DNA of 7,822 nt from Faecalimonas sp. (GTDB lineage: Bacteria; Bacillota; Clostridia; Lachnospirales; Lachnospiraceae): assembly GCA_020024645.1 (NCBI GenBank), contig JAHHTN010000085.1, positions 1 to 7,822 of the forward strand. The letters are read 5' to 3'. A program made the position numbers and the translations under genes. Below are positions 1 to 7,302 of the stretch, piece by piece (positions within the stretch are counted from its first letter, which is position 1; every line of letters starts with the position of its first letter). The notes beneath the pieces are model-generated. The model was not told where the DNA came from. It saw only the letters and a list, made by a program, of their open reading frames with translations, and did not search any database.

Positions 1-23
1 CTTAAGTATATCTCTTTTTGTTT

Positions 24-28
24 GGAGG
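24..28 (+). promoter_or_regulatory. Ribosome binding site of dndB
   Basis: A consensus GGAGG sits 5 bases before the ATG at 34. It overlaps the alternative TTG start at 22 (its first G is the third base of that TTG), so it cannot serve that TTG. This decides the start of dndB in favour of the ATG. Only 33 bases precede the ATG in this window; I see no convincing -35/-10 pair there, so the operon promoter probably lies outside. Confidence 0.85.
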
Positions 29-33
29 CATTA

Positions 34-1110
34 ATGGATTATATATATAGATTTCCTGTAGTTAGAGGAACACAGGCTGGAACAGAATATTACATCGCGA
101 TGGTTCCACTTAAAATGTTAGCAAGATTATTTCCTGTAGACGATGAAGAGTTTGTCTTACCTGAATATAGAGCTCAAAGAAAACTAAATGAGACAAGAAT
201 TCCGGTTATAAGCAAATACATCTTAGAAAACAGAGATAGTTATGTTTTTTCAGCATTAGCGGCATCAATTGATGGAGAGTTTTCTTTTAAGTCTACTGCA
301 GATAATGCAGATACTGGAATGTTAGAAGTGTCAATGGATGCACATTTTTTGATAAATGATGGACAACATAGAAAATCGGCAATAATGGCTGCTTTAAAAG
401 AAGATTCGACATTAGGAGATGAGACTATTTCCATTGTTTTTTATGCAGATCAAGGACTCAAAAGAAGCCAGCAGATTTTTACAGATTTAAATAAGAATGC
501 AGTTAAAACGTCAAATTCAATTTCAGAATTGTATGATTCAAGAGATGAAATGGCTGTATTAACTAGAAATGTGATTTGGAACATTGAATTTCTAAATACG
601 TATACTGACAAAGAAAAGGATATTTTAGGTAAATATTCTTCAAGTTTATTTACGTTAAATACTTTTTATACTGCAAACAAAATTATTGTAGGAAGAAGCA
701 TAGAGCCAAATTCAGAAGGGTTTTTATTAAAGTATTGGAATTTAATTGTAAAACATATGAAACAGTGGCAGGAGTTGCAGAGCCGAGAAATAACTAAGGT
801 AGATTTGAGAGAAAACTTTATTGCAACTCAGAGTATAGTAATACAAGCATTTGGTAGAATTGGTAATTATTTTTACACTAACCCCAACAATATGGATGTG
901 ATATTAAAACAATTGGAAAAATTAAATTGGAGCAGGAACGCACAACAATGGTATATGCGTGCTATAGGTAAGAATGGACGAATTATTACAAACAAAAAGG
1001 CAGCATTGCTGATTTCCAATGTTATTAAAAAAGAAATAGGCATTCCACTTTCTCAAGAAGAAGAGGATGCTGAAATTCAATTAAAGAAAACTATAGAAAA
1101 TAGAGGATAG
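34..1110 (+). CDS. dndB: DndB, DGQHR-family regulator of DNA phosphorothioation
   Basis: Protein of 358 residues, the usual DndB length. The family signature D-G-Q-H-R is present at residues 109-113, followed about 35 residues later by FTDLNKNAVK (149-158), the second conserved stretch of DGQHR proteins, a group with ParB-like relatives. DndB is not needed for sulfur incorporation itself; in studied systems it represses the dnd operon and its loss changes the amount of modification. It is cytoplasmic: no signal peptide or membrane segment is visible. The ATG at 34 is chosen because a GGAGG lies 5 bases upstream; a TTG at 22 in the same frame would add four residues but overlaps that site. It is the first gene of the operon in this window, and dndC follows after 3 bases. 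If it represses autogenously, its operator would lie left of the window. The family call is firm from motif and context; the regulatory role is by family only. Confidence 0.95.
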   Translation: MDYIYRFPVVRGTQAGTEYYIAMVPLKMLARLFPVDDEEFVLPEYRAQRKLNETRIPVISKYILENRDSYVFSALAASIDGEFSFKSTADNADTGMLEVSMDAHFLINDGQHRKSAIMAALKEDSTLGDETISIVFYADQGLKRSQQIFTDLNKNAVKTSNSISELYDSRDEMAVLTRNVIWNIEFLNTYTDKEKDILGKYSSSLFTLNTFYTANKIIVGRSIEPNSEGFLLKYWNLIVKHMKQWQELQSREITKVDLRENFIATQSIVIQAFGRIGNYFYTNPNNMDVILKQLEKLNWSRNAQQWYMRAIGKNGRIITNKKAALLISNVIKKEIGIPLSQEEEDAEIQLKKTIENRG

Positions 1111-1113
1111 AAA

Positions 1114-2610
1114 ATGGCAATTACAAAAGATTTAATAGATGGCCTTATCGTCACAATTCAAAATTTATATTTGGCAGATGATATTCCTTGGATGATTGGA
1201 TATTCAGGAGGAAAAGATAGTACAGCAGCGGTACAGTTAGTGTGGATGGCAATTGAACAACTTCCTGAACGCGATAGAAAGAAAACCATTCATATTATGA
1301 ATACAGATACACTTGTAGAATCACCAGTTGTATCTAAATGGGTTGATAAGTCTCTTAAATCCATGAAGGATGAATCAGAGAAAAAAGGATTACCATTCGT
1401 TCCAACTAAGCTTATTCCAGATTATAATAATACATTTTGGGTTAATTTAATTGGTAGAGGATATCCATTCCCAAGAATGAAGTATAGATGGTGTACTGAC
1501 AGATTAAAAATTCAGCCAGTGAATAATTTTATCAAGAATAAAATTGCAGAACATGGAGAAATAATTCTTGTTTTAGGAACCAGAAAACAGGAAAGTACCA
1601 GACGTAATCGAACAATGACAAATCTAGAAAAGAGAAGAGTACGTGAATTATTAAGTCCTAATCCTACATTGGCAAATGAACTTGTGTTTTCGCCAATGGA
1701 AGATTGGTCAGATGATGATGTATGGTCTTTCTTATTACAATACAAGAATCCATGGAATTATTCAAATATGGATTTAATGACTATGTATAGAGGTGCAACT
1801 GCTGATAACGAATGTCCTTTACAGGTAGATAAGTCAGCTCCAACTTGTGGAAAAAGTAGATTTGGTTGTTGGGTATGTACAATGGTTGAAAAAGATAAAT
1901 CTATGGAGGCAATGATTCTTAATGACCAGGAAAAAGAATGGATGAGTATTCTTTTGGAATTTAGAAATGAGTTTGGAAATGAGGATGGTGATCGTGAGAG
2001 AAGAAGCTTCCGTAGAATGAAAGGAAATCTTCAAGGAAATTACGGTAAGCTGTTCCATGGACCATATAAGAAGGAAGTTAGAGAATATTGGTTAGAAAGA
2101 CTTCTAAATATTCAAATGGAGATTCAAGAAAATGGGCCTGAAGAGTTTTCAGATCTCGAATTGATTCGTATTCCAGAACTACAAGCCATTCGTAGAATTT
2201 GGGTTAATGATAAACATGAATTTGATGATTCATTACCTAAAATATATGAGAAAGTAGTTGGAAAAGAATTTGAGGATCCTGAATGGATTCATTATGAAAA
2301 TTTTGAGGCTGAAGAGTGGAATATACTAAAAGAAGTTTGTGAAGAAATGTTTCCAGATGAAGAACTAGCGTTTGAGATGATGTATTCACTGGTAGATGTT
2401 GAAAACAAGTCATCTGGTGTTAACCAGAGAAAAGGTATTCTTGATAGTGTAAATAGTATTATAGGAAAAACTTGCTATAAAAACGAAGAGGATGCTACTC
2501 AGTATTACACAGATATGATGCAGCGAAAAAAAGAAAATGGTGGTAAGTACAATGAAAAATTCTTGGATTATCAGCCATTAGAATCTGAATTTGATGAAGA
2601 GGAAGAATAG
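1114..2610 (+). CDS. dndC: DndC, PP-loop ATPase / Fe-S sulfurtransferase-like DNA modification protein
   Basis: Protein of 498 residues, normal for DndC, in the PAPS reductase/ATP pyrophosphatase superfamily. The PP-loop SGGKDST is at residues 31-37 and binds the ATP phosphates. A GTRKQESTRR segment at 155-164 is the typical substrate-side motif of this superfamily. Cysteines at 234, 245, 252 and 255 (C-x10-C-x6-C-x2-C) fit the ligands of the 4Fe-4S cluster known in DndC, and C127 in WCTDRLK is a further candidate sulfur-carrying or cluster residue. In the pathway DndC receives sulfur from the cysteine desulfurase DndA and, with DndD and DndE, takes part in putting it into the DNA backbone; it probably activates its substrate through adenylation, which is inferred from the fold. 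The C-terminus is strongly acidic (last ten residues mostly Glu/Asp). A GAGG at 1103-1106 lies 7 bases before the ATG; the gene starts 3 bases after dndB stops. Confidence 0.96.
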   Translation: MAITKDLIDGLIVTIQNLYLADDIPWMIGYSGGKDSTAAVQLVWMAIEQLPERDRKKTIHIMNTDTLVESPVVSKWVDKSLKSMKDESEKKGLPFVPTKLIPDYNNTFWVNLIGRGYPFPRMKYRWCTDRLKIQPVNNFIKNKIAEHGEIILVLGTRKQESTRRNRTMTNLEKRRVRELLSPNPTLANELVFSPMEDWSDDDVWSFLLQYKNPWNYSNMDLMTMYRGATADNECPLQVDKSAPTCGKSRFGCWVCTMVEKDKSMEAMILNDQEKEWMSILLEFRNEFGNEDGDRERRSFRRMKGNLQGNYGKLFHGPYKKEVREYWLERLLNIQMEIQENGPEEFSDLELIRIPELQAIRRIWVNDKHEFDDSLPKIYEKVVGKEFEDPEWIHYENFEAEEWNILKEVCEEMFPDEELAFEMMYSLVDVENKSSGVNQRKGILDSVNSIIGKTCYKNEEDATQYYTDMMQRKKENGGKYNEKFLDYQPLESEFDEEEE

Positions 2611-2613
2611 TCG

Positions 2614-4566
2614 ATGATTATAAAAAAACTAGAATTACATAATTTCGGTGTATATGAAGGAGACAATAAATTTCTCTTTGAAGGAAATAAACCGATTGTC
2701 TTAGTTGGTGGTATGAATGGTAGAGGTAAAACAACTTTCTTAGAGGCTGTGCTATTAGCACTCTATGGTTCGAACTCCTTTGCATACTCTGAAAGTGAAT
2801 ATAGATCATATTTACAGTATCTAAGATCCTTCGTAAATAGAAATGCGGATGATAAAGAATGTAGTGTTGAATTAGAGTTTGAAATAGATAATGGAATTAA
2901 GGAAAACTACGTTGTTAAAAGAAAATGGGATATTTTAACAAAGAAAACTAAAGAAGAAATATTCGTATATAAAGATGGCGAGTTTAATGAGTTTTTAACT
3001 AACAACTGGCCAATGTTTGTTGAGAATATTTTACCAAGTGCTTTATCTAGTTTTTTCTTCTTTGATGGAGAAAAGATCGCTGAAATGGCGGTTGATAGTA
3101 CAAATGTACAATTAAAAAATGCTATTCGCTCTATGTTGGGAATTAATGTGCTGGATGTACTTGAAAATGATATTTTAAGAAATCTAAAGAAAGTCAGCAA
3201 ACAGGACGCAGATAACAAGACATCTGAAGAATTGGAAGTTTTAAGAAGTGAAAAAGATCATGCTGCTATCGAATTAGAACAGATTACGACAAAGCTGGAA
3301 AATACAACGGCTATCTTGGAAGAACACAATAATGAATTAGAGTCATTGCACCAACTGTACACTGCAAAAGGTGGAGATGCAGTAGAAAGGAAGCAGGAAA
3401 CAATTCAAAAACGTGCAAATCTTAAATCGGAATTAGAAGCTGAAGAAAACAGAGCATATGAAATTGCAGCCAACGAATTACCGTTAGCGCTTGTTGCAGA
3501 TTTAATTCAAGATATTAAATTGCAGGCAGTAGATGAGCATACGGAAGCCATTATGCAAGAAGCAATTCTTCAATTTGACATGTTATTGGAAGATTTTTCT
3601 GCGATTTATGATGGCGATACAAAAGCAAGTATTGATTTCATTGATTTTGTAAAAGAGCAAACTCAAAGTAATCAAGAAGATCCAATTTATGAACTGTCGG
3701 ATCATGCTCTTTTCCAGGTAAATACATTAAATGAAGGTACGCTTGATAATAGTTGTGCTGAAATGAAAGCTATCTTTAACAAAAAGAAAGTTCTTACTAA
3801 GCAAATTGCTGAATTAGATAGCTATTTGACCTTAGATATTAATGACAAAGAATTACAGCGTATTTACAAGAAAATAAAGAAAGCAGAAGAAAAGATTATT
3901 CAGGACAAGGTGGTTATTGCAGATTTAGAGCAGAAACATGCCCAGGCCACATCTAAATTTAATTCTGCCACATTTGAATTTAACAAATATGTTGAAGCAT
4001 ATTTGGCTACAGCGGAATTAAGAGATAGTGTAGATCGTACTGTTAAATACTCCAATATGGCTCTCAAAATAATTGAGAAATATCAAGTGGCTTTACAGAA
4101 GAAAAAAGCTGATGTTTTATCTAAGACAATTACTAAATGCTATAAACAGCTAGCAAACAAGAAGAATCTAATTAACAAAATTGAAATGGATGCAGAAACA
4201 CTTAATGTAAAGTATTTATCTGAAAATAATCACGAGGTGCCAAAAGAATCCCTTTCAGCTGGAGAACAGCAGTTAATGGTTATTTCGATATTGTGGGCAT
4301 TAGCGATTTGCTCAAAGAAAAAATTACCTGTAATTATTGATACACCGTTATCTAGATTGGATTCTTTACATAGAACAGCGTTAATTACAACATATTTCCC
4401 TAATGCAGGGGAACAGACAATTATTCTTTCAACAGATTCTGAAATTGATAAAGGATATTACGAGCTAATGAAAGACAATGTAGGAGATGAATTCACTTTG
4501 GAATATGATGAAATTTCAAAGAGTACTTCTATTAAACGAGGATATTTGATTGGAGCAAACGTATGA
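2614..4566 (+). CDS. dndD: DndD, SMC/Rad50-like ATPase of DNA phosphorothioation
   Basis: Protein of 650 residues with split ABC-ATPase halves around a coiled coil. Walker A is GMNGRGKT at residues 33-40. The DndD-typical FFFFDGEK lies at 147-154, the ABC signature LSAGEQQ at 547-553, Walker B LPVIID at 571-576, and the D-loop SRLD at 580-583. Heptad-like charged helices cover roughly 204-285 and 390-450. There is no CxxC zinc hook, so the arms are not joined as in Rad50. The residue after the Walker B Asp is Thr (D576-T-P) where Rad50/SMC usually have Glu; as far as I know DTPL is normal for DndD, but it implies slow or different hydrolysis. DndD is thought to couple ATP hydrolysis to DNA opening or nicking during sulfur insertion. 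An AGAGG at 2598-2602 precedes the ATG. The gene follows dndC by 3 bases and overlaps dndE by 4 (ATGA). Confidence 0.96.
   Translation: MIIKKLELHNFGVYEGDNKFLFEGNKPIVLVGGMNGRGKTTFLEAVLLALYGSNSFAYSESEYRSYLQYLRSFVNRNADDKECSVELEFEIDNGIKENYVVKRKWDILTKKTKEEIFVYKDGEFNEFLTNNWPMFVENILPSALSSFFFFDGEKIAEMAVDSTNVQLKNAIRSMLGINVLDVLENDILRNLKKVSKQDADNKTSEELEVLRSEKDHAAIELEQITTKLENTTAILEEHNNELESLHQLYTAKGGDAVERKQETIQKRANLKSELEAEENRAYEIAANELPLALVADLIQDIKLQAVDEHTEAIMQEAILQFDMLLEDFSAIYDGDTKASIDFIDFVKEQTQSNQEDPIYELSDHALFQVNTLNEGTLDNSCAEMKAIFNKKKVLTKQIAELDSYLTLDINDKELQRIYKKIKKAEEKIIQDKVVIADLEQKHAQATSKFNSATFEFNKYVEAYLATAELRDSVDRTVKYSNMALKIIEKYQVALQKKKADVLSKTITKCYKQLANKKNLINKIEMDAETLNVKYLSENNHEVPKESLSAGEQQLMVISILWALAICSKKKLPVIIDTPLSRLDSLHRTALITTYFPNAGEQTIILSTDSEIDKGYYELMKDNVGDEFTLEYDEISKSTSIKRGYLIGANV
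4552..4555 (+). promoter_or_regulatory. Ribosome binding site of dndE inside dndD
   Basis: GGAG lies 7 bases upstream of the dndE ATG, within the last codons of dndD. Together with the ATGA stop/start overlap it fits translational coupling of the two proteins. Confidence 0.6.
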
Positions 4567-4943
4567 TTATTAAACAGGTAAGGGTTTCTCAACAGGCGAA
4601 AGATCAATTATCTCGCCTTAAAGGAAAAACTGGAATTAAAAATTGGAATGTCTTATGTAGATGGGCATTGTGTTATTCGCTCAGTGAAAAAACACTGCCC
4701 ACAGATATTCAAATAGTAGCAGATAGTAATCTTGAAATGTCATGGTTTACATTTGGTGGGGAATATTACGAAATATACGAAGCTCTTGTTAAAGCATGGT
4801 GTATAAGGATGAATTTGCCAACTGATGATGAGACGGTATCAAAATACTTTAGACTCAATTTAGAAAGAGGAATTGCACATTTGTGTGGTACTGGCTTTAT
4901 TAAAAGTTTGGATGATTTAGTGAAACTGGCGATAAAGAGGTAG
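4563..4943 (+). CDS. dndE: DndE, small DNA-binding phosphorothioation protein
   Basis: Protein of 126 residues, within the usual DndE size. The N-terminal half holds the basic stretch RLKGKTGIKNWN (18-29) followed by VLCRWALCYSL (30-40), the region conserved in DndE. The C-terminal third contains an RGIAHL segment (102-107) that corresponds to the conserved Arg-Gly-Ile motif of the family. Characterised DndE forms a small ribbon-helix-helix-like oligomer that binds DNA, reportedly preferring nicked duplex, and it is essential for modification together with DndC and DndD. Here its ATG overlaps the dndD stop by 4 bases, and a GGAG is in place 7 bases upstream. Two cysteines at 32 and 37 lie in the conserved helix; I do not assign them a role. 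Identity rests on the sequence pattern plus its position directly after dndD; both agree. Confidence 0.92.
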   Translation: MIIKQVRVSQQAKDQLSRLKGKTGIKNWNVLCRWALCYSLSEKTLPTDIQIVADSNLEMSWFTFGGEYYEIYEALVKAWCIRMNLPTDDETVSKYFRLNLERGIAHLCGTGFIKSLDDLVKLAIKR

Positions 4944-4947
4944 TTAT

Positions 4948-6099
4948 ATGAGCGTATATTTGGATTATAATGCGTCTGCACCAATAGACCAAAGAGTGTT
5001 GGATGAAATGATTCTTGCTTACCAGAACAAATCAGGAAATGCAGATAGTAGAACTCATTCTTTTGGGGAAAATGCTAGAAGTGCAGTAGAAAAGGCAAGA
5101 AAACAGGTTGCAAGTTTATTAGGCGTTTCTTCAAACGAAGTATTTTTTACAAGTGGAGCAACCGAAAGCAACAATATAGCATTACAGGGGCTTAAAGAAT
5201 ATGCAGAAAAAACAGGTAAAAAGCATATTATTACCACAAGCATAGAACATAAGGCGGTTCTTGAAACTGCTAAATATATGGAACTTAATGGTTATCAAGT
5301 TGATTTTGTAGACCCAAATGAGTCAGGACGAGTAAGTGTTGAATCTGTATTAGATAAAGTACGTGAAGATACACTACTAGTAAGTGTAATGCACGTAAAT
5401 AATGAAACTGGTGTAATTCAGCCAGTATTAGAACTTGGTGAAGAACTTCAAAAGAGAAGCATATTGTTTCATATAGATGCAACTCAAAGCTGTGGAAAAT
5501 TAGTTGATGAGATAAGAAATTTAAAATATGACATGTTGTCATTTAGTGCTCATAAGTTAATGGGGCCACAGGGCGTAGGGGCACTAATATTAAAAAGAAA
5601 ATCATACAAGCGTCCACCAGTTAAAGGAATTATGTATGGTGGGCAGCAAGAACAAGGTATTCGTCCAGGAACAATTCCAGTAGCATTAGTTGTTGGATGT
5701 GGTAAAGCTTGTGAAATAGCAGAACAAGAATATAAAGATAACGAAATGCATTCTTTACAGATCAAACAAGCTATTTTATCCGTATTAGAGGAATCTGGCT
5801 TGAAATATCAAGTAAATGGAAAACAGGATGTATGTATATCTAGTACTTTAAATATTGCAATAGAAGGGGTTTCTTCGGAAGCTTTAATGATTTCTAGTAA
5901 GCAATATTGTGGAGTATCCAATGGTTCTGCATGTACATCATCGAACTATTCTCCGAGTTATGTTTTGGTAGCTATGGGACTTGATGTTTCACGTATAGAA
6001 TCATCTTTACGATTGAGCTGGGGAGCAAAATCTGATTTAAACGAAATCGTAGATAATTTAAAAAAAATGTTAAATGTAGCAAAAATGATGAAAAATTAG
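4948..6099 (+). CDS. dndA: DndA, PLP-dependent cysteine desulfurase supplying sulfur
   Basis: Protein of 383 residues in the NifS/IscS aminotransferase-V family, complete from LDYNASAP at the N-terminus. ATESNN is at 71-76, the cofactor-stacking His is H101, the PLP-contacting pair is D177 and Q180, the Schiff-base lysine is K203 in SFSAHK, and the catalytic cysteine that carries the persulfide is C329 in GSACTSS. It converts cysteine to alanine and passes the sulfur on, here most likely to DndC. No IscU, IscR, NifU or tRNA-thiolation gene is next to it, and it starts 4 bases after dndE ends, with GAGG at 4937-4940. A dedicated DndA is therefore much more likely than a housekeeping IscS. Its place after dndE is unusual: in the Streptomyces-type locus dndA is first and divergent from dndBCDE, and many enterobacterial loci lack it and use IscS. 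Confidence 0.93.
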   Translation: MSVYLDYNASAPIDQRVLDEMILAYQNKSGNADSRTHSFGENARSAVEKARKQVASLLGVSSNEVFFTSGATESNNIALQGLKEYAEKTGKKHIITTSIEHKAVLETAKYMELNGYQVDFVDPNESGRVSVESVLDKVREDTLLVSVMHVNNETGVIQPVLELGEELQKRSILFHIDATQSCGKLVDEIRNLKYDMLSFSAHKLMGPQGVGALILKRKSYKRPPVKGIMYGGQQEQGIRPGTIPVALVVGCGKACEIAEQEYKDNEMHSLQIKQAILSVLEESGLKYQVNGKQDVCISSTLNIAIEGVSSEALMISSKQYCGVSNGSACTSSNYSPSYVLVAMGLDVSRIESSLRLSWGAKSDLNEIVDNLKKMLNVAKMMKN

Positions 6100-6114
6100 G
6101 ATGGGAGTGTAACT

Positions 6115-7302
6115 ATGAGGGCTGATTTTAAAATAGTATATGAAAACAACTTAGATACACATAAATTTGCCCGTATGTTCAATAATACATCTCAAAGTTA
6201 TAAATTTTATTGGTTTGAAGCTATTCTAAATCTTACAAAAGAGACAGAAGAAGATTTAACCTTTGAGAAAATTATCGATGAGATGATATGTGAAGCTTGG
6301 CATACAGTTACACATTACCATTTGAGACTAGGACCTACAGTTAATGGTAATGCTGAAAATTTTCTAGAACGTGCCATTAATACGTTAAATGAAAAAATAG
6401 ATTGGATTTCTCAGAATCCATCTAGAGACGAACTTTTAAGGGCGATTAAAGAGAGTGGTGTTGAATTAAAAAAAGATAAAACGAGACTTGCAGATTATGT
6501 TCCATACAAGCTCTTATATCCTTTCTTTGATACGGAAGAATTGAAAGAAGGATTGGAATACATAAAAAATGATAAGCATAGTCGTTTGATAGCATATATG
6601 GCTAAGTTGTCTGGAAATGAAAATGTATTCTACACAATTTTTGAGGGATTTGGATTAAATAAAACTATAAGATTGAATAAATATTGGAGAGAATTTTTGC
6701 TTAAGAATTATTCTGTGATAAGAAGTTGGGGTCAGTATAATAAGGCACAGTTCTTACAAGATCGTAATCCAGGAGTTCCAGGCATTATTTATAAATTATG
6801 TCGACCAGACAATGCTGATGCACGTAAACTAGACCAGGCAAGGGATTTGTGGAAATTAACTGTTGATATTACTGGTAAACCAATTAGAGAAATATATACA
6901 GGTGATGAAATTGGGATAAAGGAATTATCCATAGATCATTTTGTTCCACGATCATATATTTCTAATGACGAGTTATGGAATTTGATCCCAATGAAGAAAA
7001 CTTTAAATTCTAGCAAGAATAATAAGTTGCCAGAGTGGGATAAGTTTTTTGAACCTTTTGCTAGATATCAATTTTATTTATACAATCTTGTCTTTCCTGA
7101 AGATATAACTCAAAAATCAGACAAACTGATTCGATCATTTGAAAAATGTCGTAAAAATAATATCAATGCAATTTGGGCTACAGAAAGTTTGTATGTTCAA
7201 GGAAATTCAAAAGAACAATTTTACAATATTCTGGAGCATAATTTACATCCAGTATATGATTCAGCAAAATTACAGGGGTATGATACATGGCTATTGAGAT
7301 GA
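6115..7302 (+). CDS. HNH-family nuclease linked to the dnd operon, putative restriction effector
   Basis: Protein of 395 residues. The first 230 or so look like a mostly helical, soluble domain I do not recognise, with an aromatic stretch SYKFYWFEAIL (28-38). A conserved-looking FLQDRNPGVPGIIYKL lies just before the nuclease part. The C-terminal region has an HNH core: YTG at 261-263, IDHFVPRS with D274-H275 at 273-280, N289 in WNLIP, and N298 followed by SSKNNKLP (299-306). The third metal-site residue is thus Asn rather than His (H-N-N type), and there are no CxxC zinc knuckles. The spacing resembles HNH domains of the YTG...DH..P.S...NL.P...N..K kind. No DndFGH, PbeABCD or recognisable sulfur-binding domain accompanies it. 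GGGAG at 6103-6107 is 7 bases before the ATG, and the gene follows dndA by 15 bases. Co-transcription suggests a phosphorothioation-linked nuclease; whether it cuts modified or unmodified DNA cannot be read from sequence. Confidence 0.8.
   Translation: MRADFKIVYENNLDTHKFARMFNNTSQSYKFYWFEAILNLTKETEEDLTFEKIIDEMICEAWHTVTHYHLRLGPTVNGNAENFLERAINTLNEKIDWISQNPSRDELLRAIKESGVELKKDKTRLADYVPYKLLYPFFDTEELKEGLEYIKNDKHSRLIAYMAKLSGNENVFYTIFEGFGLNKTIRLNKYWREFLLKNYSVIRSWGQYNKAQFLQDRNPGVPGIIYKLCRPDNADARKLDQARDLWKLTVDITGKPIREIYTGDEIGIKELSIDHFVPRSYISNDELWNLIPMKKTLNSSKNNKLPEWDKFFEPFARYQFYLYNLVFPEDITQKSDKLIRSFEKCRKNNINAIWATESLYVQGNSKEQFYNILEHNLHPVYDSAKLQGYDTWLLR
7274..7278 (+). promoter_or_regulatory. Ribosome binding site of the methyltransferase gene
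   Basis: AGGGG inside the last codons of the HNH gene, 8 bases before the ATG at 7287. The in-frame ATG at 7299, which would give an ATGA overlap, has no comparable purine-rich site at the right distance. The site therefore favours 7287 as the start. Confidence 0.55.

Noticed and set aside
22..33. TTG at 22 as start of dndB
   Set aside because: The GGAGG at 24-28 overlaps this codon and is ideally spaced for the ATG at 34, so the upstream four codons are probably untranslated.
1114..2610. PAPS reductase of sulfate assimilation
   Set aside because: The length, the C-x10-C-x6-C-x2-C cluster and the place between dndB and dndD fit DndC; no sulfate assimilation genes are present.
2907..3218. 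Minus-strand open frame of 103 codons inside dndD
   Set aside because: It lies fully inside dndD, encodes a low-complexity product rich in Phe, Ser and Leu as expected from the complement of an AT-rich gene, and has no context. The other antisense frames (such as those at 1512-1745, 5285-5542 and 5550-5765) are rejected on the same grounds.
4948..6099. Cysteine desulfurase as housekeeping IscS/NifS
   Set aside because: No Fe-S assembly or tRNA-thiolation gene is adjacent, and it sits 4 bases after dndE inside the dnd operon.
6100..6114. Possible terminator or promoter between dndA and the HNH gene
   Set aside because: The 15 bases hold only a stop-flanking sequence and the GGGAG ribosome binding site; no hairpin or T-run is present.
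6874..7032. HNH core as part of a Cas9-like CRISPR nuclease
   Set aside because: The motif layout is similar, but the protein is only 395 residues, no RuvC segments or arginine-rich bridge helix are evident, and no repeat array is in the window.
7299..7302. ATGA overlap as the start of the methyltransferase
   Set aside because: It would be a neat stop/start overlap, but there is no ribosome binding site at a suitable distance, whereas the ATG at 7287 has AGGGG 8 bases upstream. It is kept as an alternative only.
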